From an uncultured Prevotella sp. (lineage in GTDB: Bacteria; Bacteroidota; Bacteroidia; Bacteroidales; Bacteroidaceae): a DNA stretch of 64,000 nucleotides. The notes beneath the pieces were generated by a model. The model ran no database searches. It worked only from the letters and a program-made list of their open reading frames with translations, and was not told where the DNA came from. The stretch is taken from contig CALFUF010000049.1 in the NCBI GenBank assembly GCA_937916405.1, forward strand, positions 1 to 64,000, given 5' to 3'. The translations under genes and the position numbers were made by a program. This document shows positions 1 through 7,086 of this stretch, piece by piece (the first letter of the stretch is position 1; each line of letters begins with the position of its first letter).

Positions 1-33
1 TGCCTCCGATATGTCCGTAACCTTCTCGTTCAC
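1..33 (-). CDS. possible 5' end of a gene leaving the window to the left
   Basis: A GTG at 33..31 opens a minus-strand frame that stays open to the window edge (VNEKVTDISEA), just below a well-formed leftward promoter. Eleven codons are too few to assign a family, so this is only a prediction that a gene starts here. Confidence 0.3.
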   Translation of the reverse strand, partial: MNEKVTDISEA

Positions 34-38
34 AGGTA

Positions 39-70
39 CAAAGGTACGAAAAATAGCTGAGACTACCAAA
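39..70 (-). promoter_or_regulatory. leftward promoter, TTTG-N20-TACCTTTG
   Basis: On the minus strand TTTG (70..67) lies exactly 20 bases from TACCTTTG (46..39), the Bacteroidetes -33/-7 arrangement. It faces out of the window. Confidence 0.7.
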
Positions 71-313
71 CTTTTTGGCAATTATTTTAGATGTATTTTG
101 CTGATAATCAGAGGATTGTAAAAATTAGCCTCCCGAGAATTCGACGAAAGAAAACACTCGTACCTCTATACGGGATTATAAGCCGTTGGCGAGATGAGGA
201 ATGCTATTTGTCGGCAGGAATAAACTAATCGCTGAATAGTTACGAGGGGGTATCTAACCGTTAAAATATGACAAAAATTATCAACAGCGGCATGATTATC
301 ACAATACTATGTG
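71..313. other. intergenic stretch, no gene seen
   Basis: No convincing frame on either strand. It separates the leftward promoter from the prenyltransferase. TAAATTTG at 314-321 fits a plus-strand -7 box for the next gene, but no TTTG is seen 20 bases upstream. Confidence 0.6.
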
Positions 314-322
314 TAAATTTGC

Positions 323-1207
323 ATGAATATGAAGGAGGCTTTCATGCTTTTACGTCCTTTACAATGGTTTAAGAATGCCTTTGTGTTCGCTCCATTGTTT
401 TTCAGCAACAACTTGCTGAACAAGGAGTATTTTATACCGACACTATGGACGTTCCTTGCTTTTTGTTTCGTCTCCAGCAGCATCTATTGCTTCAACGACA
501 TTCATGATGTGGAGAGTGACCGCCTGCATCCCAAGAAGCGGTTTCGCCCCATTGCCGCAGGAAAGGTCAGCATATGGGAAGGCTATTTCATCATGATATT
601 GAGTCTGATTGCCTCCCTCCTACTCGTCTCCTTATCCCACAGTGTCAACATGCCGATACTCTATGCCCTGCTATTAGGCTACTGGGGCATGAATATCGCC
701 TATTGCGTACGACTGAAGCAATATGCCATCCTTGACGTTGCCATTATTGCGGTAGGCTTTGTGATGCGAGTCCTGATTGGCGGTTTCACCACCGATATTT
801 TTGTATCTGGCTGGCTTTCCCTGATGACTTTCCTGCTCGCCCTCTTCCTTGCCTTTGCCAAGCGGAAAGACGATTACCGTCTCTTTGAGCTGACAGGTAC
901 CATGCCCCGCAAGAGTATTGCAGGCTACAACGCCCAGTTTATTGACCTCAGCGTTACCATTGTTGGCACCATCACCATGGTTTGCTATATCATCTACACG
1001 ATGAACGAGAGTGTCATTGAGCGTTTCGGCTCACCCTATATCTACCTGACGAATTTCTGGGTACTTGCTGGTCTGTTACGCTACCTCCAAAACATGCTGG
1101 TCTACAAGCGCAGCGGCAGTCCCACCAAGGTATTGGTAAAAGACCGTTTCATCCAATGCTGTATTGTAGGCTGGATCGCCTCTTTCTATGCTATTATTTA
1201 TCTATAA
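323..1207 (+). CDS. UbiA-family prenyltransferase, decaprenyl-phosphate phosphoribosyltransferase-like
   Basis: A polytopic membrane protein of 294 residues. The Mg/pyrophosphate-binding motif NDIHDVESD (residues 58-66) matches the UbiA signature NDxxDxxxD, and a second acidic cluster KRKDD lies near residues 180-184. The segment from about 131 to 154 (LK..AILDV..R..IGG) resembles the branch that moves phosphoribose onto polyprenyl phosphate, as in arabinofuranosyl donor synthesis. That substrate is inferred from family resemblance and not proven. The start could also be ATG 329 or ATG 344; the latter follows AAGGAGG. Neighbouring polysaccharide genes fit a role in making a lipid-linked sugar. 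Confidence 0.85.
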   Translation: MNMKEAFMLLRPLQWFKNAFVFAPLFFSNNLLNKEYFIPTLWTFLAFCFVSSSIYCFNDIHDVESDRLHPKKRFRPIAAGKVSIWEGYFIMILSLIASLLLVSLSHSVNMPILYALLLGYWGMNIAYCVRLKQYAILDVAIIAVGFVMRVLIGGFTTDIFVSGWLSLMTFLLALFLAFAKRKDDYRLFELTGTMPRKSIAGYNAQFIDLSVTIVGTITMVCYIIYTMNESVIERFGSPYIYLTNFWVLAGLLRYLQNMLVYKRSGSPTKVLVKDRFIQCCIVGWIASFYAIIYL

Positions 1208-1264
1208 GGGGGTGACTATCTTTAAGACATTCCCCCGTCTAATTGATATTATCCTTAAACCTAT

Positions 1265-1292
1265 AAAAAAGCCAGAACTTTTCAGCTCTGGC
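1265..1292 (-). terminator. rho-independent terminator after hicB
   Basis: On the minus strand GCCAGAGC pairs with GTTCTGGC (arms 1292..1285 and 1278..1271) and is followed by TTTTTTATAG. It lies 32 bases past the hicB stop. It may also slow plus-strand transcription from the prenyltransferase. Confidence 0.7.
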
Positions 1293-1323
1293 AATACAGA
1301 TTGTTGGTGTCAAATAACACAAA

Positions 1324-1722
1324 TCAGAGTGTTATACTCAAAAGCTCTTGGGCAAATCGATGAATACCCATTATAATACGGTCTGCCTGCTTCTTGCGAG
1401 GAACTGCACGATGATTAAGGTAGTTCGATAATTGCTTCTGATTGATACCAGTCATTTTTTCCATACCAGCAAGAGACATAAAACTAGAGTAATATTCAAG
1501 AAAACTTGGAACATCAAATCTCCACTCAAACTCATAATCACCCTTAATTTGCTTTGGCCATCTGCCTTCTGGTAAATTTTTCTTGATTAAGCGAATCGTC
1601 TCCTCTGTGTCTGCCTTTACTTCTTCAATGGTATCACCACCAGCGTAGATACCATTACAATTGTCTGAATATGCATTAAGCATATCCTTAGATGCCCCTA
1701 CTATCATTATAATTTTCTCCAT
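1324..1722 (-). CDS. hicB: HicB-like antitoxin
   Basis: 132 residues. The N-terminal part (NGIYAGGDTIEEVKADTEETI, residues about 23-43) has the look of the partly degraded RNase H fold of HicB antitoxins, and the C-terminal part (GINQKQLSNYLNHRAVPRKK, about 91-110) is a helix-turn-helix of the type that autoregulates the operon. It normally neutralises the mRNA interferase HicA. Here the hicA just upstream (54 bp away, same strand) is frameshifted, so this is probably an orphan antitoxin that may still act as a DNA-binding regulator. Confidence 0.75.
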   Translation of the reverse strand: MEKIIMIVGASKDMLNAYSDNCNGIYAGGDTIEEVKADTEETIRLIKKNLPEGRWPKQIKGDYEFEWRFDVPSFLEYYSSFMSLAGMEKMTGINQKQLSNYLNHRAVPRKKQADRIIMGIHRFAQELLSITL

Positions 1723-1776
1723 GACTCTGTGGTTCTGTTTGACATTTGACTTTATTCTGTTTTAAAGATAGAGAAC

Positions 1777-1955
1777 TTACACTCCATATTTTTTTATCAA
1801 CTTGTTCGCAAGTGGTTGAAACATTTCTTTTGCCCCGTGATACGGGATTGGCTCTGTTAGTAGTCCGTCCTTAATGTAGAAGTAATGGCTTCCCTCAGCA
1901 TGGTCGAACTTGTGACCGCCTTTATGAATCTTCTGTGTAATTCGCTACTTTTCAC
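1777..1955 (-). pseudogene. hicA: hicA toxin remnant, one-base frameshift
   Basis: From GTG 1955 the frame reads KSSELHRRFIKA, the usual HicA start. The rest of HicA (GHKFDHAEGSHYFY, PIPYHGAKEM, IIKKYG-like tail ending GV) continues in another frame to TAA at 1779..1777. Restoring one G within the GGCGGTCAC run joins both parts into a normal HicA of about 60 residues that keeps the conserved GSH histidine. The downstream frame has an ATG at 1968, but that path meets TAG after seven codons. A sequencing error in the G run is the main alternative. Confidence 0.7.
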
Positions 1956-1983
1956 TATTACTCACCATTGCATTTTGACATTG

Positions 1984-2015
1984 CAAAGATAGCAGAAATT
2001 CTATTAACTACCAAA
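1984..2015 (-). promoter_or_regulatory. hicAB promoter, TTTG-N20-TATCTTTG
   Basis: TTTG (2015..2012) and TATCTTTG (1991..1984) are exactly 20 bases apart on the minus strand, about 30 bases above the hicA GTG. The promoter looks intact although hicA is broken. Confidence 0.75.
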
Positions 2016-2124
2016 TATTTCTAATAAAAAGTGGTAATATTTCTATTATTCCACAATATAAGGATATACTATCCTTTGTCAAGAAGATGCTTAACACTTT
2101 ACAAAGGCTTCATAATGATGTATT

Positions 2125-3147
2125 CTACATCCTCCTCACGCCAAATAAATACTTAGTTAGGAACGGACTGAGACGGATGATATAACTGGTGGTCAAGCAA
2201 CAGGCTAATACGACCAGTGCCTCTCCCATCACAACACCGACTTCCAACCACTTACTATCGTAAGCAAGTAACTGTCGATTATAGAGTAGCATCGACTCTG
2301 GCAGGAAGAAGAAATGAAGGAGGTAGATATCCAAGGTTCGAGTTCCTACATATTGTAAGCTACGACCTAAGACCCGCTCTTTCATAAACCAAGAGGTAAA
2401 ATAACGGAAAAAAGTGAATACCATCACCATACCACAGACACCACTTATCGCAAACCTGGCATATACCCAAGACCAACACTCGGTACGGGGCAGACTTGCC
2501 ATCAGGGCAAAAATGGCTATCACGGCAAAGAACACCTCACGGCGGTCAGTCCAGTGCAGAAACTGGTTGAAATGTTTCTTAACCAAAGTACCTAAGAAGA
2601 AAAAGAGATAATACCGCCATGTGATAAAACTCATGAATCCTAAGACCTCCCGTCCCCACCCTAACTGAGTGCCTATCTGCTGGTAATAGGCATCATACCA
2701 CGAGGCTGACATGGAGATAACCAATGCTATCAGCAGCATCCAAATATCCCGAAGTTTGCAACGACGGAAGAGAAGTGACGACAGGATATAGATAACAAAA
2801 AAGATGAAGAGAGCGAACGTAAACCAATAGCCTCCCTTAAAGGCACCTAACCGTTGGAAGAAGTTAGTCCGTTCATGCAGAGCAAGGAAGATAAAGGTCG
2901 GAATAATCTGCACCATGAACTTGTTATGAATGACTTGACGAATCGTCGTTTTATCCCAGACCCTTGTCGCCTTATAAAACAGCCATCCACTGATAAAGAA
3001 GAAACAGGGCATACGCAACAAGAACAACACATCATTGAAGGCAATGAAATATTCCTTAAAACAGAACACACAAACATGCGAGTAAATAACAAGAATCATC
3101 GTGAATCCCCGCATTGCGTCAATATATTCTATTCGTTCTTTTGCCAT
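2125..3147 (-). CDS. acyltransferase-3 family membrane protein
   Basis: About 340 residues with roughly ten hydrophobic segments. The N-terminal block RIEYIDAMRGFTMILVIYSH carries the R and H typical of acyltransferase-3 (PF01757) enzymes, which O-acetylate sugars or transfer succinyl groups at the membrane. I chose ATG 3147 (MAKERIEY) over the TTG at 3159, because a TACCTTTG -7 box overlaps 3157-3164 and would leave the TTG untranscribed. Its place beside glycosyltransferases suggests it decorates the surface polysaccharide. A second, internally deleted acyltransferase starts divergently at 3220. Confidence 0.8.
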   Translation of the reverse strand: MAKERIEYIDAMRGFTMILVIYSHVCVFCFKEYFIAFNDVLFLLRMPCFFFISGWLFYKATRVWDKTTIRQVIHNKFMVQIIPTFIFLALHERTNFFQRLGAFKGGYWFTFALFIFFVIYILSSLLFRRCKLRDIWMLLIALVISMSASWYDAYYQQIGTQLGWGREVLGFMSFITWRYYLFFFLGTLVKKHFNQFLHWTDRREVFFAVIAIFALMASLPRTECWSWVYARFAISGVCGMVMVFTFFRYFTSWFMKERVLGRSLQYVGTRTLDIYLLHFFFLPESMLLYNRQLLAYDSKWLEVGVVMGEALVVLACCLTTSYIIRLSPFLTKYLFGVRRM

Positions 3148-3171
3148 ACAATGTTGCAAAGGTACGAAATA

Positions 3172-3206
3172 AATGATAAATGATAATTGGTAATTGATAA
3201 TTATTT
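3172..3206. repeat. heptanucleotide tandem array (aatgata)
   Basis: Five consecutive 7-base units (aatgata, aatgata, attggta, attgata, attattt) between the divergent acyltransferase gene and acyltransferase remnant. It overlaps the region where a -33 element for the minus-strand gene would lie. Confidence 0.65.
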
Positions 3207-3219
3207 GTAATTTTGCAAC

Positions 3220-3412
3220 ATGAATGAGAGAATTAATTGGATGGACTGGGCAAAGCTCCTTGCTGTAGCATTGGGGATAATTCTGTATAATACTTTTTTA
3301 CGCTTTAGCACTCATCGTCACGATACTCCTCTACCCCATTATCCTCTTCTTCCAATCCAAATCCCCCTGGATGTTAGGAAAGAGAGGTAAATTGCACTAT
3401 TTAATACAATAA
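3220..3412 (+). pseudogene. acyltransferase-3 remnant, internally deleted
   Basis: The frame from ATG 3220 gives MNERINWMDWAKLLAVALGI, an acyltransferase-like N-terminus. In a different frame from 3308 the sequence gives LYPIILFFQSKSPWMLGKRG, like the C-terminal end of the same family. About 280 central residues are missing. The C-terminal codons end inside an 18-bp repeat; in the other copy (4835-4852) the same reading frame meets TAA at once (MLGKRG-stop), so the native 3' end appears to have been split by the ATPase cassette. Confidence 0.65.
3371..3388. repeat. 18-bp direct repeat, left copy flanking ATPase cassette
   Basis: Identical to 4835-4852 (atgttaggaaagagaggt). The two copies bracket 1,446 bp holding one ATPase gene, its promoter and a 23-bp repeat array. 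It looks like a target-site duplication. Confidence 0.75.
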
Positions 3413-4597
3413 CCCCATCAGCCAGATAGGCAATTTTTTCCCAATAGGGAATTCTATAAAATCTGCTAATATATAAGAATTGGGGACATCTGCTATCTGA
3501 TCAAAAGACTTGTCTTTACCACCTACCTCAAACGTTATTTTACCATCAACTCTAAAATCACCTTGGGCTTTTCCGTATTCCACTATATGTTCTTTTGAAA
3601 GTTGATTCACCACAAAGCATTCTCTGATTGTCCCTATGTTTTGTTGAGTTCCAAGAGCATAGAGGATATTGGTGTTCTGGATATATATTTTATCAGGCTT
3701 CTGCATTTTTGTCACTGACTTATTGTCAGAGTAAAGTAAATTAAGAAGTTCTGCCCTTTGCATATTAGACAAATAATTCAGCACGGTCGTCTTATTAATC
3801 TCAAGATAGGAGGAGAGTTTTGAAATGTTAACCTCATAAGGAACATTATCTGACAAGTACATCAACATCGCCTTGAGTTTACGAGTGTATGCAGGCTCTA
3901 CCCCACAGAATTGAGTCATCTCCTGATCTATAATAAAACTGATAACGTTCTCAATACGACTATAGTATTCCGTCTCATTTCCATCGTAAAAAGGATAATA
4001 ACCCACACGCAAATATTCTTCAAAAAGAAGCTGAGGGCGACAAATCTCATTTACGCTATGGCTGATGGAGTCTGCATTTAATAACAGTTCATCTAACTTA
4101 TGAGCAGGAACACTGATACTTTTATAGAAGCGAAGGAATTCACGAAAAGAGAGACCTGCCATTTGGTAACTAAGAACCCGTCTGGATAAGTCTGCATCTG
4201 CATTTAATATTTGGATTAGTGACGATCCCGTAAACGTTACTTTCATATCAGGATAGAGATCAATGATTTCTTTAATCTCTTTGCTCCATGTTGGATATTT
4301 GTGTACTTCGTCCAAGAAAAGGTGCTTTCCTCCAACCAGATGAAAATGTTCCGCTAAATCTAAGAGTGTATGATTGGTAAAATACATACTATCCATAACA
4401 CAATACAGAGCCTTTCCTGCTTGTACTCCATATTTCTGTTTAATATATTGGCGTATCAAAGTCGTCTTTCCAACGCCGCGTGATCCACGTATAGCAACAA
4501 GCTGTTTTTCCCAATTTATGTCATTCATGATTTCACGTATAATTTTCATGCTGACTTGGGATATCAGTATCTGATGTTTCTTAAATAATGTTTCCAT
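3401..4597 (-). CDS. AAA+ ATPase, AAA_14/DUF4143 type (cassette 1)
   Basis: 398 residues from ATG 4597 (METLFKK); an earlier in-frame start at 4630 overlaps the promoter and is rejected. Walker A is GSRGVGKTT (about 38-46), Walker B LFLDEV (about 93-98), followed by the TGSS sensor-like motif. The C-terminal half has the IRECFVVNQL and FEVGG blocks of DUF4143, which in relatives forms a PD-(D/E)XK-like domain; here the expected acidic and lysine residues are weak. Function in this family is not established. Its stop codon lies 12 bp from the left 18-bp repeat, so the gene nearly fills the inserted segment. Confidence 0.85.
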   Translation of the reverse strand: METLFKKHQILISQVSMKIIREIMNDINWEKQLVAIRGSRGVGKTTLIRQYIKQKYGVQAGKALYCVMDSMYFTNHTLLDLAEHFHLVGGKHLFLDEVHKYPTWSKEIKEIIDLYPDMKVTFTGSSLIQILNADADLSRRVLSYQMAGLSFREFLRFYKSISVPAHKLDELLLNADSISHSVNEICRPQLLFEEYLRVGYYPFYDGNETEYYSRIENVISFIIDQEMTQFCGVEPAYTRKLKAMLMYLSDNVPYEVNISKLSSYLEINKTTVLNYLSNMQRAELLNLLYSDNKSVTKMQKPDKIYIQNTNILYALGTQQNIGTIRECFVVNQLSKEHIVEYGKAQGDFRVDGKITFEVGGKDKSFDQIADVPNSYILADFIEFPIGKKLPIWLMGLLY

Positions 4598-4627
4598 TTC
4601 TACTACTATTTTAGACTTATCTGGATG

Positions 4628-4659
4628 CAAATATACGAAAGTTTAGTCGACCAACCAAA
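4628..4659 (-). promoter_or_regulatory. ATPase promoter, TTTG-N20-TATATTTG
   Basis: TTTG (4659..4656) and TATATTTG (4635..4628) at 20-base spacing on the minus strand. An inverted repeat GTTTAGTC (4641-4648) / GACTAAAC (4682-4689) straddles the -33 side and could be an operator. Confidence 0.75.
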
Positions 4660-4735
4660 AAAATGAAGAAAAAGGTGATTGGACTAAACGATTTTTATAA
4701 CTTTTCACTTATTACACTAACCTTTTCTCGATTAA

Positions 4736-4827
4736 CTCCGCCATTTGGCAGAATTTTATTCGGCTGTTTGGCTGTTTTTTATTCAGCTATTTGGACGTAT
4801 TCCGTTCGGCTATTTGGACGGACATCA
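4736..4827. repeat. four tandem 23-bp imperfect repeats
   Basis: Units start at 4736, 4759, 4782 and 4805, each 23 bases, built on TTCGGCTATTTGGACG. The last ends 7 bp from the right 18-bp repeat, so the array sits just inside the end of the inserted segment, upstream of the ATPase promoter. An open frame through the array (4663-4887) is not considered a gene. Confidence 0.75.
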
Positions 4828-4834
4828 TTCAACA

Positions 4835-4852
4835 ATGTTAGGAAAGAGAGGT
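4835..4852. repeat. 18-bp direct repeat, right copy
   Basis: Exact copy of 3371-3388. It encodes the C-terminus of the convergent GT4 gene on the minus strand and, on the plus strand, the last codons (MLGKRG-stop) of the acyltransferase remnant. Confidence 0.75.
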
Positions 4853-5950
4853 TAACTTCTCAAAGAGTTCTTTCCACATGGGCATGATTTTGTCTGCAGA
4901 GAAGCGATGGGAAGATGCGATGGCGCACTGCCCCATTTCCTTTCGCAACTCCTCATTAGCCATGAGCTGACATAGCCGATCGGCAAATGCTTGGCGGTCA
5001 TGTAGGGGAACTATAAAGCCATCCTTTCCATCTGAAATAATACTGGCTGGACCATAAGGACTGGCATAGGAGACTACAGGCAGTCCACAACTCATTGCCT
5101 CTGGAATCACCAAACCAAAAGGCTCATAAAGAGAAGTCAACACAAAAATACTACTATTGCAATAAGCTTCAAAGATATCTTTGGTCGGCTGATGTAATTC
5201 TATGTTCATATTCAGTGCTTCCGCCTCCTGTTGATATTGATCCCACAACTCACCTTCACCATATAAATCTAAATGCCAATCAGCGAATTTGGGATAGATT
5301 GACTTCCAAATGGCAAAAAGTTCACCAATTCCTTTTTGTTCAGCAAACCTGCCTACAAAAATGACACGCTTCTCCTTCCCAGAACTATATTGAGGCAAGG
5401 GATTCATTTGAACAATATTAGGAATCACCAGAACATTTTTACTTATACGTTTCCAGTTTTCCGCATCACCATCTGTCAAAGTCACTAAGGCATCTGCTTT
5501 ACCAATCCAATAATTATTTATCCACGTTTGCATCCGATGAAACAACGTATCAGGACGCAAAAAATTAATATGGGACTCTACGATAAGGGGAATCCCACCC
5601 TTCACCTTCAACAATGGTCTAACATCCTGAATGGATGTACACACTATCACATCGGGGCGAATGACATCCAAATGTTCCTGTAAGAGCTTATGATATATCT
5701 GCGACATTTGGCGATAAATAAAAGGTCTACGCCACCACTTATATTGATACCGTCGATGAAATCGGATATTCAAATCTATGAAATGCGCCCGTTCGTCCAA
5801 GTCGTATGGAATCTTGTGCTGCCCTTGGTCTGAAGTTATCATATAGACTTCATAGCCATAGTGATGAACCAAGTAGTTCATCTTATCTACAAAGATGCGT
5901 TCCACCCCACCCCAAATAGCCAGAGAATGATATAAATATACGAGTTTCAT
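4838..5950 (-). CDS. GT4-family glycosyltransferase
   Basis: 370 residues, GT-B fold. The N-terminus LYHSLAIWGGVERIF is the acceptor-side glycine loop of GT4 enzymes. GRFAEQKGIGEL opens the donor domain, and EPFGLVIPEAMSCGLPVV holds the EX7E retaining motif. It should transfer a nucleotide-activated sugar onto a growing lipid-linked glycan at the cytoplasmic face. It overlaps the upstream GT2 gene by 4 bp (ATGA), so the two are translationally coupled. Its last codons overlap the acyltransferase remnant. Confidence 0.9.
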   Translation of the reverse strand: MKLVYLYHSLAIWGGVERIFVDKMNYLVHHYGYEVYMITSDQGQHKIPYDLDERAHFIDLNIRFHRRYQYKWWRRPFIYRQMSQIYHKLLQEHLDVIRPDVIVCTSIQDVRPLLKVKGGIPLIVESHINFLRPDTLFHRMQTWINNYWIGKADALVTLTDGDAENWKRISKNVLVIPNIVQMNPLPQYSSGKEKRVIFVGRFAEQKGIGELFAIWKSIYPKFADWHLDLYGEGELWDQYQQEAEALNMNIELHQPTKDIFEAYCNSSIFVLTSLYEPFGLVIPEAMSCGLPVVSYASPYGPASIISDGKDGFIVPLHDRQAFADRLCQLMANEELRKEMGQCAIASSHRFSADKIMPMWKELFEKLTSLS

Positions 5951-6798
5951 TTATTCATAATCAAATTATCTTCTTGATCATCATAATGGTCTACTTGATA
6001 GAAAATACGAGATATTCCTCTTAACTGAGATTTTACATTATTCACAAGACTCTTCCAAATAGAATTGCTTCCAATAGTGCCGTAGCCTGTAACAGGTCGT
6101 ATTTTACGATTATAGACAAATGAGATCTTGCCAAATTTCTTTAATTCTAAGGCTAAAGAGCCATCTTCACCTCTTCGAATATCAGTACGTATTTTTATCT
6201 GTTTTGCGTAATCTGCTTTAAAAGCCATCACCATACCACGGACACAGAGTTCTGGACGTTTAAAATGTTGAACCCACAGGAAAATATCACGAATCAATTC
6301 ATATATATATAAACTAAAAAGAGAATGATTCTTATCAGGATAAAAGCTCCAAAAAGTACTAACACAAGCAACTTCTGGTTGAGTCAGTTTTTCCATCATT
6401 ACATCAACATATTCAGCAGGATAAAAAGTGTCGGCATCTATATAGAAATGGTATTTACCCTTGGCATGTTGCAATCCACATTGACGAGCAAATCCTGGAC
6501 TCTGACGAGGTTCATTAAAGTAAGGGACCCCTAATACTTTATAAATATCTTCCGTTTTATCCGCTGAGTTATTATTAACACCAAGTATTTCTATCGGATA
6601 TTTTGATTTAATCTCGCTAAGTGACCATAGGCACGCTGCCAAACGCTTCTCCTCGTTATATGCACACACCACTATAGACACTAATGGGTCTATCGCTTGC
6701 ACTGAGGCTAACTGACTTTTAATATCAGTAACAATATTGGGAGGAACCTCACTAAAAGGTTTCCCGTAGATACTCATGTATTTATCGTACCATGCCAT
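5947..6798 (-). CDS. GT2-family glycosyltransferase
   Basis: About 283 residues from ATG 6798 (MAWYDKYMSIYG). A frame extends to GTG 6837, but a perfect promoter -7 box lies at 6817-6824 inside that extension, so the internal ATG is preferred. SIVVCAYNEEKRLAACLWSL is the GT-A nucleotide-binding start and YIDADTFYP the DxD metal site. It is first in a two-gene operon with the GT4 at 4838. There is little hydrophobic sequence at the C-terminus, so it is probably a soluble or peripheral enzyme. Confidence 0.9.
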   Translation of the reverse strand: MAWYDKYMSIYGKPFSEVPPNIVTDIKSQLASVQAIDPLVSIVVCAYNEEKRLAACLWSLSEIKSKYPIEILGVNNNSADKTEDIYKVLGVPYFNEPRQSPGFARQCGLQHAKGKYHFYIDADTFYPAEYVDVMMEKLTQPEVACVSTFWSFYPDKNHSLFSLYIYELIRDIFLWVQHFKRPELCVRGMVMAFKADYAKQIKIRTDIRRGEDGSLALELKKFGKISFVYNRKIRPVTGYGTIGSNSIWKSLVNNVKSQLRGISRIFYQVDHYDDQEDNLIMNK

Positions 6799-6816
6799 AG
6801 ACTCGTATCTTTTCTG

Positions 6817-6848
6817 CAAAGATACATAATATTTCACAGAGTATCAAA
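6817..6848 (-). promoter_or_regulatory. promoter of GT2-GT4 operon, TTTG-N20-TATCTTTG
   Basis: TTTG (6848..6845) and TATCTTTG (6824..6817), exact 20-base spacing on the minus strand. It fixes the translation start of the GT2 gene at 6798. Confidence 0.8.
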
Positions 6849-6927
6849 AAAAAGAAAAAAAAAGAGTAAATTCATAAAAAAATATTACCCTTAATTCCGC
6901 AGCACTTTAGTTTAACTATCTTTATAA

Positions 6928-7086
6928 CGTAATAATCTTCAGGAAAAGATAAATAATAGAAAAATAAAACGACCTGTACGGTTGAAAAAGTTCTCTGAAG
7001 AAGCTATAAAACGAGCAAAAACATTCGATATAGATGTCATAATGGAGAAATGGAAGGATTTATTTGAAAGACTCTGTGCTACTTAA
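6928..7086 (+). pseudogene. C-terminal fragment of a GT4 glycosyltransferase
   Basis: The frame ends FSEEAIKRAKTFDIDVIM then EKWKDLFERLCAT-stop, the typical last helices of GT4 enzymes (compare the ends of the GT4 genes at 4838 and 11149). No N-terminal part or start is present and stops lie just upstream. It points opposite to its neighbours, so a plus-strand glycosyltransferase gene once stood here and was mostly lost. Confidence 0.6.

Noticed and set aside
4663..4887. 74-residue plus-strand frame MKKKVIGLNDFYNF...
   Set aside because: It runs through the 23-bp repeat array and into the GT4 3' end; its repeated LFG/IWT pattern is a translation of the repeats.
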